Assembly: GCA_964403185.1 (NCBI GenBank) | Contig: CAYOFK010000052.1 | Location: 1-16,826 of the forward strand | Reading direction: 5' to 3' | Origin: CAYOFK01 sp964403185 | GTDB taxonomy: Bacteria > Bacteroidota > Bacteroidia > Bacteroidales > VadinHA17 | DNA: 16,826 nt | Shown here: in pieces, positions 7,951 through 15,682 of the stretch | Layout of the letters: each line of letters opens with the position of its first letter | Position numbering within the stretch: position 1 is the stretch's first letter | Program-made: the position numbers and the translations under genes | Notes under the pieces: generated by a model | The model's input: the letters and a program-made list of their open reading frames with translations, nothing else | The model's database searches: none | Told to the model about the DNA's origin: nothing

Positions 7951-8235
7951 GGTGACACTGCCCCGTGTTGGGATATTACGCCACCTGGCGGCCTGGCAAC
8001 CCTTCCTCCATTATTCGTCAGCCCAGCCTGCCTGCCCACAGTCCCACACTCAGTGGACAGACGAATTCCACCCTCTCAATCTTATCTGTATTTTTTTGAA
8101 TTTGAATGCATTTGCTTCGCATTATCAAGAAATCAAAGCAGTTGCACTTTTGGAATTTGGAAATTGAGTTTTGGGATTTATTAGTATTTATCCTGTTCCG
8201 GTCAAGGGAGGTCCGGTCCCGATTGGATGAGGTTT
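7951..8235. other. Gene-free convergent intergenic region with low-complexity tract
   Basis: This 285-base gap separates the SDR from the convergent TPR gene. The first half is GC-rich with pyrimidine-rich runs (CAGCCCAGCCTGCCTGCCCA near 8020-8040). The second half (about 8090-8190) is T-rich and built from degenerate TTGAATTTGAATGCATTTG and TTGGAATTTGGAAATTGAG pieces. A 71-codon frame at 7952-8167 has no family resemblance and is judged spurious. No clear terminator hairpin was found. Confidence 0.5.
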
Positions 8236-9456
8236 TTAGGGCAAAAAGTCACAATACTTCTGAAGGTAGGGCAGGGCATCTTTAGCGCCCATTCTGAACG
8301 CTTTCCGGAAATCATAGCAAGCTTCGGAAATCTTATTCAATCCAAGTCGTGTCATCCCGAGCTTCAGATAGGTATCGGAGTTATCCGGATTTAAATCCAA
8401 AGCCATTGTAAAATCATTTTCGGCAAATTGGTAGGTATTCATTATCAGATACACACGCCCCCTTTCCAGGTATAAGGCCTCGTTGTCTTTATCAGATTCA
8501 AGGCCACGGTTCAGGTAGTTCAATGCCCGGAAAAAGTGTCCGGAGTTATGAAGTGCCTCTCCTGCCATTAACAATGCTTCAGGGTCGTCACCAAAATAAT
8601 CCAAATAGGTATCGATTTCATGGATAGCCTTATCGGATCTGTCAATTATTTCCAAAATACCGGCCTTATCAAGATGCAGGTTAAAAAGCGAAGGATCCAG
8701 GTCCAGGGCCCGATCGAGATCGGTCAATGCCGACTGATATTCCCTGAGTTGTTTATACAATCCGGCCCGGGCGGCAAAAAACTCTGCCTTCCTGTTGTCA
8801 AGTTCTATGGCCCGGTTCAGATCTTCAACTGCCGGCCTGAGATTCATTGCCCCCATTCTGGCCCTTCCTCTGCAAAAATAAAGAAAGGCGTCCTCGTCCT
8901 GTTGACCGATCAGTAAATTTAACTTCTCAACCGCCTCAGAATAGGCCTTCTTTTGTATCATGTATTCCGCATCCAGCAGTGTGTATTCGAAAGGGGAATA
9001 CCATTCCTTCCTCCATAAGTTTCGCCACTCCCGTGTCCGCTCCAGTTTTCCAAATGCCGGATCCAAAACAATGGTTTTCTCCGGTACTTTAAATTCTGAA
9101 TTCAGGTGATCCTGAAGTGCCTTTATGGATTCCGCGTTCCGGCCCTCCATCGCGTAGCATTTAGCTAACCAAAGACTTGCTTTAAAGGAAATGAGAGCAT
9201 TCACCCGGTTAAAATTATCCAGGGCCTTACCATAGTTTCCCAGCATATACTGTGCCTCTCCAATACGGATCAAAAGATCTGCATTCTCACCACTTTCCAA
9301 TGCAGCCAGTTCAAAAAACTCCAGTGCAGACTGATAGTTCCGGGCCTGTAACCGGGCCATCCCATTAAGGTACGGATCAGGTTGACCTGAAGCACAGGGA
9401 ACCTGCAGGAAAAATCCCAGGAGGACAATGATGATATGGAACCATGCCGTTTTCAT
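8236..9456 (-). CDS. Secreted tetratricopeptide-repeat protein
   Basis: 406 residues. The N-terminus KTAWFHIIIVLLGFFLQVPCASG is a signal peptide, probably cut after ASG; the cysteine there does not sit in a good lipobox. The mature protein is TPR repeats throughout: YQSALEFFELAALE, YGKALDNFNRVNAL, YSEAVEKLNLLIG, LRPAVEDLNRAIELD, YQSALTDLDRALDLD, FFRALNYLNRGLESD, YQFAENDFTMALDLNP and ISEACYDFRKAF. The ATG at 9456 is preferred; a TTG at 9465 would add only three residues. It follows the CHU_C protein gene by 14 bases and is probably co-transcribed with it, suggesting a periplasmic or envelope scaffold. No enzymatic domain is seen. Confidence 0.88.
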   Translation of the reverse strand: MKTAWFHIIIVLLGFFLQVPCASGQPDPYLNGMARLQARNYQSALEFFELAALESGENADLLIRIGEAQYMLGNYGKALDNFNRVNALISFKASLWLAKCYAMEGRNAESIKALQDHLNSEFKVPEKTIVLDPAFGKLERTREWRNLWRKEWYSPFEYTLLDAEYMIQKKAYSEAVEKLNLLIGQQDEDAFLYFCRGRARMGAMNLRPAVEDLNRAIELDNRKAEFFAARAGLYKQLREYQSALTDLDRALDLDPSLFNLHLDKAGILEIIDRSDKAIHEIDTYLDYFGDDPEALLMAGEALHNSGHFFRALNYLNRGLESDKDNEALYLERGRVYLIMNTYQFAENDFTMALDLNPDNSDTYLKLGMTRLGLNKISEACYDFRKAFRMGAKDALPYLQKYCDFLP

Positions 9457-9470
9457 GTCATTCAATCTTA

Positions 9471-12107
9471 TTATTTTCCGGGAACCTGTACGCCTTTTTC
9501 AGTAATAACATGTATAAAACCTGAAACATTCCTCACTTCCATCCCTGTAAGCCTTTGCTCATATACATCGCAGACATAATAATACACCCCCGGTGAGACC
9601 ACACTCTTGCGTCCAAGGTGTCGCCCATCCCAGTTAATCCTGGGATCATCAGTCTGGAATACCAGGGTGCCACCTCTGCTATATATTTTGATATCGATAC
9701 GTTCAATAAAGGGGCTCACCCTGGCAATAAGAACGTCATTGATATTGTCACCATTGGGAGTGAAAACATTTGGGATTTCAAAAAAAGAACAACTGTCAAT
9801 ACATTGTATAGGTGTTGAATAGGCACTTTCATTGTCAAAGGTATCCACAGCTGTCACCGCATAACAGCCGGCCAGAGATGTAGTTCTATAATGCCTGTAA
9901 GTGGTATCTGTGGCCTCATTAATAGTGGCTATGATACTCAGGTCCTCTTCAACATCACTTTTAAAATAGACTCTATAGCCTACAACGTCATCCGCACAGT
10001 CATCCATTGGATTGCTCCAGACCAGGAAGTTGTATAAACTGTCGCAGACAGAGGTCACCGTCAACTCCGGAGGGCAGGGTGGGATATCATCTACCGGCAC
10101 CGCACAAGCCTCCTGTGAAAAATTGGTTAATGGTTCAGGGATTTCAGCCCGGTTATAGGATCCGATACTCTTCACCCGGTAGCAGTAGGTTTCTCCGTTC
10201 ACCAGTCCAAGATCAATAAACACCGTATCCGGAGTAACACCAATTGAATCAAAGTTCAATGTTGTTTTGTTTTGCCTGTAAATCACATATGCCGTATTTA
10301 TCCAGGGCACATTCTTTCTGCAATAGATCTGCACCTGGTTATCACTGGGTTTTAAAAAGATATACAAGGTAGATGCTTCGCTGGGTGAGGAAATAAGAAA
10401 TCTATTCCCTGCCTCATTATTGTAGAGTTCTATTTTGTATGTAAAAGGGCCATCCAGGGTATTAATATTCAGATCATTATAGCTTGTATCCGCAAGGTCT
10501 GCCGTCTGGAAAGAATGTATGAGAGAATAATTTTCTCCCCACAAACCAGGTGATCTGTAGATCATATACTCATAGGGGCCATTGGCCGGAATGGTATCAA
10601 GATCCCTTGGTTTCATCCAGGCCAGATAGATGGAACCATTGGTGGCGTCGGTTGCCGTTACACTGACATTGAGAATTATCGGGGCGCCCTGAATCAATAC
10701 GCCACAAGCTTCGTTTGAAGCAATACTTTCGCTATTATCCGGATAAAGTCCCACAACCATGTAACAATAATCGGTTCCCTGGTTCAATCCACTGCCTCCT
10801 CCATTATCGATAAAAGAAGTATCCAGTCCGGAAGTTTCTCCGATAGAAACATAACCCGTATTTGCCGGCACGCCGTTTTCACAACTGTCAGGTACAAAAC
10901 CGGAATATCCGATGCGTCTGTAAATTCTGTAACCCTCCACATTATCGCAACTGCCCGGCGACCAATCCAGGCGAATGGAGTTGCTGGAAGGTGATATGGT
11001 AAGATCCTCAGGGGGTGCCCCAAGAACTTTTATATTAAAACTGTTTAAATCAACCAGTTCAAGATCAGGGTTGTTATCCTCGGCTTTTATCAATACCTGA
11101 TAGGGTTGCTGCCGTGCATGGCTGCAGGTAGTAGCCCAGGTAAACCTGGATGTCAAAGATCCGGGAACCGAAGATACCGTAGTGAACTCAGCCGGACTGT
11201 CAGAAACAATAAACACCCCTCCGGTAGCAATATGCCTGATTGAATCACCCTCATTATCGATACTTGTAATCAGATAGTCAATGCTGTCACCGGCAACCAC
11301 ACAAAAATCCCTGAGCGGTTGCGTAACAGGTGGATTATTATCTGTCTCATAGACCTCTACCTGAAGGTCACGCACCATATTCCCGATTTTAATTCCGCTA
11401 CGCCATTCCTCGATATTCATGGCCATATTATAAAACCCCGTGTCAACCGGCGTTTGCCAAACCAGATCACCATTCAACGGGTTCACATAAAGGGTGTCTG
11501 TTGTGGGGGGAAATGTATAGTTCTCAATCGGGATCCCGTCTTCCCGTGTGCATACCGTAAGATTATAGGCCAGACTGTCTCCATCGGCATCGAAGGCCGA
11601 CGGATTATGTATGAATGTTTTTCCCCGGGCCGCCTTATCATAGGGTGGATTTAAAAGTACCGGAGTATTGTTATAGCCCAGAAGCGGATTGATCATCAGA
11701 GTGGTTTTAATTGAAAAGACCACATTGACAGAATTTGGAATATTCAACACTCCAAAGTTCCTGTTGGGATCCTGAACAACGATTTGATACACTCCCGGCC
11801 CGGGATATGAATGTGTGATCACATATTTGTTCCTTTTATAGAAATTGGGGAGAAATACAATTTCAACCCTGGGCGCAATGGTTTCGGTACCGTCCCCCCA
11901 TGTTACAGGCAGTTGTGGTCTGTCGGCGGCACTCAGGGTGTAGGTATAGGTCCAGACTGTAATTTCAAAAGTGAGGTCAGATATCTGCCTGTAGGTGATC
12001 TCCCCCGCCCTGTTATGTGTTGCCCAGCCAATGGGCAGAAAAACAGTCAGGCCAACACACAGAACAATAAGTTTTCTGATCCCGGTAACCCAATCCTTCA
12101 CCATCAT
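9471..12107 (-). CDS. Large secreted protein with FnIII-like domains and a CHU_C sorting domain
   Basis: 878 residues. A signal peptide (about 1-29, ending GWA) is followed by THNRAGEITY, a start typical of Bacteroidetes surface proteins, and a region of about 330 residues with beta-rich PKD/cadherin-like character (FDADGDSLAY, GDLVWQTPVDTGFY, DFCVVAGDSIDY). Four fibronectin-III-like modules follow (about 366-785), each with a VEGYRIYRR- or YVIYRQ-type strand and a Y-C-Y strand. The C-terminus (about 790-878) is a CHU_C domain: EIPNVFTPNGDNINDV, KIYSRGGTLVFQTDD, WDGR and GVYYYVCDVYE. That domain is known to direct export by the type IX system and surface attachment. A host or polysaccharide adhesion role is a guess. 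Upstream is the DUF6702-like gene (21-base gap), downstream the TPR gene. Confidence 0.92.
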   Translation of the reverse strand: MMVKDWVTGIRKLIVLCVGLTVFLPIGWATHNRAGEITYRQISDLTFEITVWTYTYTLSAADRPQLPVTWGDGTETIAPRVEIVFLPNFYKRNKYVITHSYPGPGVYQIVVQDPNRNFGVLNIPNSVNVVFSIKTTLMINPLLGYNNTPVLLNPPYDKAARGKTFIHNPSAFDADGDSLAYNLTVCTREDGIPIENYTFPPTTDTLYVNPLNGDLVWQTPVDTGFYNMAMNIEEWRSGIKIGNMVRDLQVEVYETDNNPPVTQPLRDFCVVAGDSIDYLITSIDNEGDSIRHIATGGVFIVSDSPAEFTTVSSVPGSLTSRFTWATTCSHARQQPYQVLIKAEDNNPDLELVDLNSFNIKVLGAPPEDLTISPSSNSIRLDWSPGSCDNVEGYRIYRRIGYSGFVPDSCENGVPANTGYVSIGETSGLDTSFIDNGGGSGLNQGTDYCYMVVGLYPDNSESIASNEACGVLIQGAPIILNVSVTATDATNGSIYLAWMKPRDLDTIPANGPYEYMIYRSPGLWGENYSLIHSFQTADLADTSYNDLNINTLDGPFTYKIELYNNEAGNRFLISSPSEASTLYIFLKPSDNQVQIYCRKNVPWINTAYVIYRQNKTTLNFDSIGVTPDTVFIDLGLVNGETYCYRVKSIGSYNRAEIPEPLTNFSQEACAVPVDDIPPCPPELTVTSVCDSLYNFLVWSNPMDDCADDVVGYRVYFKSDVEEDLSIIATINEATDTTYRHYRTTSLAGCYAVTAVDTFDNESAYSTPIQCIDSCSFFEIPNVFTPNGDNINDVLIARVSPFIERIDIKIYSRGGTLVFQTDDPRINWDGRHLGRKSVVSPGVYYYVCDVYEQRLTGMEVRNVSGFIHVITEKGVQVPGK

Positions 12108-12128
12108 TAAAAGATTCGTTTTGCAAAT

Positions 12129-12623
12129 TTAGTCATTGCGCACCTGAATGTCAATTTTTTCTTTCCCCCTCCTGAGGGAATAACCTTTCTCAAAATCACC
12201 AATTTTAATAAGCACCAGATTTGTCTGATCACTGAACAGATCCATCATCAGTCCGTTATTGATACCGATATTTTCAGGTGGACTATCGCATTTATAAATG
12301 TAATACAACCATATTGAATACTCAACAATCTTCTTGTATTGAAATTCCGGGAACAGATCCGACTCCCCTGCCCGTAATTTGAAATTTTCATTGATGTATT
12401 TACTGAAATATTCAGGGCCATTTTCAAGCTCATCAGCCCCACCAAGGTTCAGTACAACACCATACTTGCTCCCAATAATGCTTTCGAAATCATCATAGAA
12501 TATCTTGAAGGCCACCCGGAACTCCAGATTCTCAGCATTGTATTCTATACTCGTGACCGATAAATGAACCGGGTGCATGAGGCCCACTGTGAGTAGAATA
12601 CTATGAAATAATAAAGTTGCCAA
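12129..12623 (-). CDS. DUF6702-like exported protein
   Basis: The product begins with a hydrophobic stretch (LLFHSILLTVGL) and continues MHPVHLSVTSIEYNAENLEFRV, then FKIFYDDFESII. This is the pattern of Bacteroidetes DUF6702 proteins (HP-x-VS-x-TEIEYN, then a KLF-x-DDLE segment), which often neighbour HupE-like proteins as here. Function is unknown. No ATG precedes the signal-like stretch: the frame opens only with TTG at 12623, after an in-frame TGA, and the first ATG (12578) would delete the export signal. The start is therefore uncertain. A perfect TAnnTTTG box overlaps the TTG. It is 21 bases upstream of the CHU_C gene on the same strand. Confidence 0.7.
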   Translation of the reverse strand: MATLLFHSILLTVGLMHPVHLSVTSIEYNAENLEFRVAFKIFYDDFESIIGSKYGVVLNLGGADELENGPEYFSKYINENFKLRAGESDLFPEFQYKKIVEYSIWLYYIYKCDSPPENIGINNGLMMDLFSDQTNLVLIKIGDFEKGYSLRRGKEKIDIQVRND

Positions 12624-12628
12624 ATCTA
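12621..12628 (-). promoter_or_regulatory. Candidate -7 box (TAGATTTG) in front of the DUF6702/CHU_C/TPR genes
   Basis: The minus strand reads TAGATTTG, a perfect match to the Bacteroidetes -7 TAnnTTTG element, in the divergent gap before hupE. No TTTG is found 19-21 bases upstream, so only half of the promoter is seen. It overlaps the TTG assigned as the DUF6702 start. Confidence 0.35.
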
Positions 12629-12681
12629 AAGATCAATGTATTAATATTAATCGTATTTTCGCACCTTATAAAACAGGAAGT

Positions 12682-13266
12682 ATGAATACTTTTGAGCTAT
12701 ATTTTAAGCTTGGCCTGCATCACATTGCAGACCTGAACGCATACGACCATATATTGTTTATCACCACATTGTGCCTGATTTATACATTAAAACAGTGGAG
12801 AAAGATGCTTGTTCTGGTAACCGCTTTTACCATTGGCCATTCTGTAACCCTGGCGCTTGCCACATTAAATATCATCAGGATATCCATTGAATGGATTGAA
12901 TTTTTGATTCCACTCACCATTTTCATCACTGCATTCGCGAACATACTACAAAAATCGGGCAAAGTTTCCGCCACACGGCATCTTTTTAAATATTTCACAG
13001 CCATGATATTTGGTTTGATCCACGGATTGGGATTTTCAAATTACCTTAAAAGTTTGCTCGGACTGGAAAAAAGCATTCTGGGACCTTTGTTTTCCTTTAA
13101 CCTGGGAATTGAGTTGGGACAAATAATCATTGTTGTGGTTACCATGGCCATCACCTGGATCCTGGTGGATCTGCTGGGTGTTCAAAGAAGGGACTGGAAC
13201 CTGGTTGTATCAGGAGCAGGCCTGGGAATATCCCTTATTATAATGGTGGAGCGGTTTCCGGTCTGA
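12682..13266 (+). CDS. HupE/UreJ-like integral membrane protein
   Basis: 194 residues with about six hydrophobic segments and the family signature HHIADLNAYDHILFITTL near the N-terminus. A second conserved block, TAFTIGHSVTLALA, follows, and later FGLIHGLGFS and NLGIELGQI. HupE/UreJ proteins are linked to nickel or cobalt transport in hydrogenase and urease systems, but the Bacteroidetes members next to DUF6702 have no demonstrated substrate; metal uptake is only a family-level inference. AGGA lies a few bases before the ATG. It is divergent from the DUF6702 gene and convergent with aroQ. No hydrogenase or urease genes are present. Confidence 0.9.
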   Translation: MNTFELYFKLGLHHIADLNAYDHILFITTLCLIYTLKQWRKMLVLVTAFTIGHSVTLALATLNIIRISIEWIEFLIPLTIFITAFANILQKSGKVSATRHLFKYFTAMIFGLIHGLGFSNYLKSLLGLEKSILGPLFSFNLGIELGQIIIVVVTMAITWILVDLLGVQRRDWNLVVSGAGLGISLIIMVERFPV

Positions 13267-13314
13267 TACAGTCAGTTCCCGTTTTTCCTCATGAAATACT
13301 GCATACGGGCCGGT

Positions 13315-13749
13315 TTATTTCTTATTTGTATGGATCACCCTGAGGGCTTCAATGGCCAGACGGTATGAATCCAAACCAAAACCCATGATGCTGCCCCGGC
13401 AGGCATTTGCAATAAAAGATACATGCCTGTATTCCTCTCTTGCAAGAATATTTGAGATGTGGACTTCAACGGCCGGAGCTTTGATCACGGTAAGAGCATC
13501 GGCTATTGAAACGGAGGTATGAGTGTAACCTCCGGCATTCAGGGCTATACCATCATATTCGAATCCAACCTCATGTATTTTGTCAATGATCAATCCTTCC
13601 ACATTCGACTGATAATACTCAATGGTAAATTCAGAAAAGTGATCCTTCAAAACCGGAAAATAATCATCAAATGAAGCTGAACCGTACACATCAGGTTCTC
13701 TTTTTCCCAATAAATTCAGATTGGGTCCGTTGATAATTTGTATTTTCAT
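13315..13749 (-). CDS. aroQ: Type II 3-dehydroquinate dehydratase
   Basis: 144 residues, the usual length. It converts 3-dehydroquinate to 3-dehydroshikimate in the shikimate pathway. It opens with IINGPNLNLLGKREPDVYG, which contains the catalytic tyrosine (Y22) and the preceding flexible arginine. LNAGGYTHTSV follows, then VEVHISN with the catalytic histidine, and EEYRHVS and GFGLDSYRLAI near the end. It stands alone, convergent with hupE. Its upstream region ends 180 bases away at the insertion point of the SIR2-HerA cassette, whose genes read toward it. A poly-T run and two TCATGA motifs (13800-13815) lie upstream, but no convincing promoter. Confidence 0.96.
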   Translation of the reverse strand: MKIQIINGPNLNLLGKREPDVYGSASFDDYFPVLKDHFSEFTIEYYQSNVEGLIIDKIHEVGFEYDGIALNAGGYTHTSVSIADALTVIKAPAVEVHISNILAREEYRHVSFIANACRGSIMGFGLDSYRLAIEALRVIHTNKK

Positions 13750-13928
13750 CTGTTAATAATTTTTTTTTGTCCGAATGTTACAAAAAAATCCGTACACATT
13801 CATGAACTCATGAGACAAATTTAGGTCATTCCGGGAAGAAATTGATTAACCGTTTGTTGTTTTATAACATGGATTGATGGAGCGTTGTGCCTAATTGCTT
13901 TTTGAAAATGACAAATTTGATATTATAA
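13750..13928. other. AT-rich flank between aroQ and the cassette
   Basis: No ORF is seen. The minus strand carries ATGTTATAA (13870-13862), repeating the 9 bases at the reconstructed empty insertion site, and ATTAGGCACAACGC (13896-13883), which resembles a cassette leading edge but lacks an attC partner. There is a nine-base T run at 13760-13769. Confidence 0.4.
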
Positions 13929-13982
13929 CGTTTGGCATCAGCGGCGACGCGGAGCGCCGTCCGTTGCATGCCGTTGTTAGGC
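13923..13982 (-). repeat. attC recombination site closing the cassette
   Basis: Minus-strand R'' is GCCTAAC (13982-13976), a perfect RYYYAAC, 5 bases after the herA stop. R' is GTT (13929-13927) followed by host sequence. The interior folds as expected of attC: R'' AAC pairs with R' GTT; a short unpaired spacer follows; GGCAT (13972-13968) pairs with ATGCC (13938-13934). One unpaired G (13967) follows, then an imperfect stem (CGG/CCG, then CGGCGC/GCGTCG) closed by a TCC loop. Total length is 60 bases, near the lower end for attC sites. Confidence 0.85.
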
Positions 13983-13987
13983 GCCGC

Positions 13988-15679
13988 TCATCGTTCCTGA
14001 CTGCGCCACCGTTTCACTATTGCGTCAACATCTAGGTCCTCTGGACCGTCCTTCCACTTGTTGTAGAAATCGATATCGTCGCTGTTCGGCGCAGGGCTCG
14101 GCCTCTCGAACTGCAGCCGAGTCGGCAGCGGAACCGCCTCGCCAAGTACGAGTGCTTCGCCTCGCCCAAGTCCAGCAAGGACACTCACCAGATCACCTTC
14201 GCTCTCTGGCACAAGCTTCCGAATGTACGCCTGGTCGTCTGGGTTCGTGACTCGCAGGCATATGAATGTTCCGCATTGGGAGAGTACAGTCTCTGAGACC
14301 TCGTGCGGCCGCTGGCTGACGATCCCCAATCCGACACCGTATTTCCGCCCTTCCTTTGCAATGCGCTCCATCGACTTGCGCGAACCTGCAAACTGGCTCT
14401 CGCTCGCGCGCGGGATGTACGCGTGTGCTTCCTCACATATGAGAAGGATCGGAAACTCACGGTACTCTGGATTCCAGTAGTTGAACTCGAAGGCCAAGCG
14501 GCCAATCTGTGCCGCAACTGTGGGGCGAACGTCGAATGGCACCGAAGAGAGATCAATCACCGTCACCTGAACCTTCGGGTCACCAAGGCCGACGAAGTCT
14601 CTCAGCAGACCGGACAGAGTAGCCGAGGCAATACGCACCTGCGGCTTGAGCAGAAAGTCGTATCTGGAATCGTTGAGTTTGCTTTCAATGCGCATTAGGA
14701 ACCTGTCGAAGTTTCCAAACATCGGCCCCTGCCGGTTTCCTACACGCTCAATGTTCTTCTCCTTAACTTTGTTGAGCAGTTCATCCAATGAGAAGTAGAT
14801 CGGCGTATCCACCGTAACTCTGGGTAGACCTAAGGGCGGAGTTGCGCCGGTGTTCTCGGCTTGGCGACCCGCAAGAAGACAATCGCGGAAGAAGGCTGTC
14901 TGGTTCGTCGCCTCCCGCTCGCTGTGCTCAATCAACAGGTCGCACAGCTCGGCATAAGTCATAAGCCAGTAGGGGATCTCTAGGTCTCTCGCATCAACAT
15001 GGCGCACAACCGCTTCATCGAATGCATAGTGCCGGCTTTCGTCTTCTCGCTTCCAGGAATACTCACCGTGGAGGTCAAGTATGATGATGTGCGCCTTCGG
15101 CATCTCGGCCACTGCCTTCTGTATGACCGAAGCGACCGTCCAGGACTTGCCTGAGCCGGTTTGACCGAGAATCGCAAGATGCCTGCCGAAGAGATTGGTG
15201 GCGTGTAGCGAGACTTTGATCGAAGGATGGGTCGTCAGCGCTCCAACCTCGAAGCCCTCGGCATGAAACCGCGCGAACATCTTCTTGATCTCAGCGGATC
15301 CTATAGCGTGAACCTCGGCGCCGGTCGTCGGATACTGACCGACTCCACGTTCAAAGCGCCCATCTGGATCCAAGGAGCCGATCGGCGTAAGCCGCGCCAA
15401 GCGCTTTGCGAACGGAAGGCGTGCGCTTTTTTCACCAGGCGTTTCGATCGTCGGGTCGGCAAGTGTCTCCTGCTCGGTCATACGAGTCACCATCACGATG
15501 ATATTGACTGTATTCTGTCGGATGGCGACGTATGAACCGATCCGCCCCACGACAATGTCCTCGTCACCGATGGTGACAGTAGGAGCGTGCCCTTGTTCAT
15601 CCTCCACAAGCGTGGCGCTGAGAGCGTTACCTTGAACATCGACAATGTATCCAATGACGGTATGGGCTGGGTTAGGCAT
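13988..15679 (-). CDS. herA: HerA-like hexameric ATPase of a SIR2-HerA defence system
   Basis: 563 residues. The first 100 or so form the HAS-barrel (GYIVDVQGNALSATLVED, VGRIGSYVAIR). The RecA-type core has Walker A GQTGSGKS at 172-179 (K178), Walker B ILLICEEAHAY with E416 and E417, and the SQRP sensor segment, all typical of HerA/FtsK-family ATPases (DUF87). In SIR2-HerA systems the HerA hexamer binds and activates the NADase subunits. Here the ATG lies 3 bases after the SIR2 stop, and AAGGAGGT, a near-perfect Shine-Dalgarno, ends the SIR2 gene at proper spacing, unlike the weak sites of the surrounding genes. GC-rich codon use matches SIR2. A NurA-HerA repair pair is unlikely because no NurA nuclease is present. 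Confidence 0.92.
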   Translation of the reverse strand: MPNPAHTVIGYIVDVQGNALSATLVEDEQGHAPTVTIGDEDIVVGRIGSYVAIRQNTVNIIVMVTRMTEQETLADPTIETPGEKSARLPFAKRLARLTPIGSLDPDGRFERGVGQYPTTGAEVHAIGSAEIKKMFARFHAEGFEVGALTTHPSIKVSLHATNLFGRHLAILGQTGSGKSWTVASVIQKAVAEMPKAHIIILDLHGEYSWKREDESRHYAFDEAVVRHVDARDLEIPYWLMTYAELCDLLIEHSEREATNQTAFFRDCLLAGRQAENTGATPPLGLPRVTVDTPIYFSLDELLNKVKEKNIERVGNRQGPMFGNFDRFLMRIESKLNDSRYDFLLKPQVRIASATLSGLLRDFVGLGDPKVQVTVIDLSSVPFDVRPTVAAQIGRLAFEFNYWNPEYREFPILLICEEAHAYIPRASESQFAGSRKSMERIAKEGRKYGVGLGIVSQRPHEVSETVLSQCGTFICLRVTNPDDQAYIRKLVPESEGDLVSVLAGLGRGEALVLGEAVPLPTRLQFERPSPAPNSDDIDFYNKWKDGPEDLDVDAIVKRWRSQER

Positions 15680-15682
15680 TGG

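Noticed and set aside
7952..8167. 71-codon plus-strand frame after the SDR
   Set aside because: No recognisable family, low-complexity composition (pyrimidine-rich, then TTGAATTTG-like), and it starts right at the SDR stop without a ribosome site.
9618..12110. Several plus-strand frames of 60-110 codons opposite the CHU_C gene
   Set aside because: They are antisense shadows of a well-supported coding sequence with no family features.
15671..15677. GTTAGGC motif (GCCTAAC on the minus strand) at the start of herA, a possible second cassette boundary
   Set aside because: It lies inside the herA start (ATG CCT AAC), with no attC fold next to it and with the SIR2 gene and a strong Shine-Dalgarno running continuously into herA.
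13988..15679. HerA as part of the HerA-NurA DNA repair pair
   Set aside because: That pair is mainly archaeal and needs NurA; the neighbour here is a SIR2-family protein 3 bases away, matching the known SIR2-HerA defence pair.
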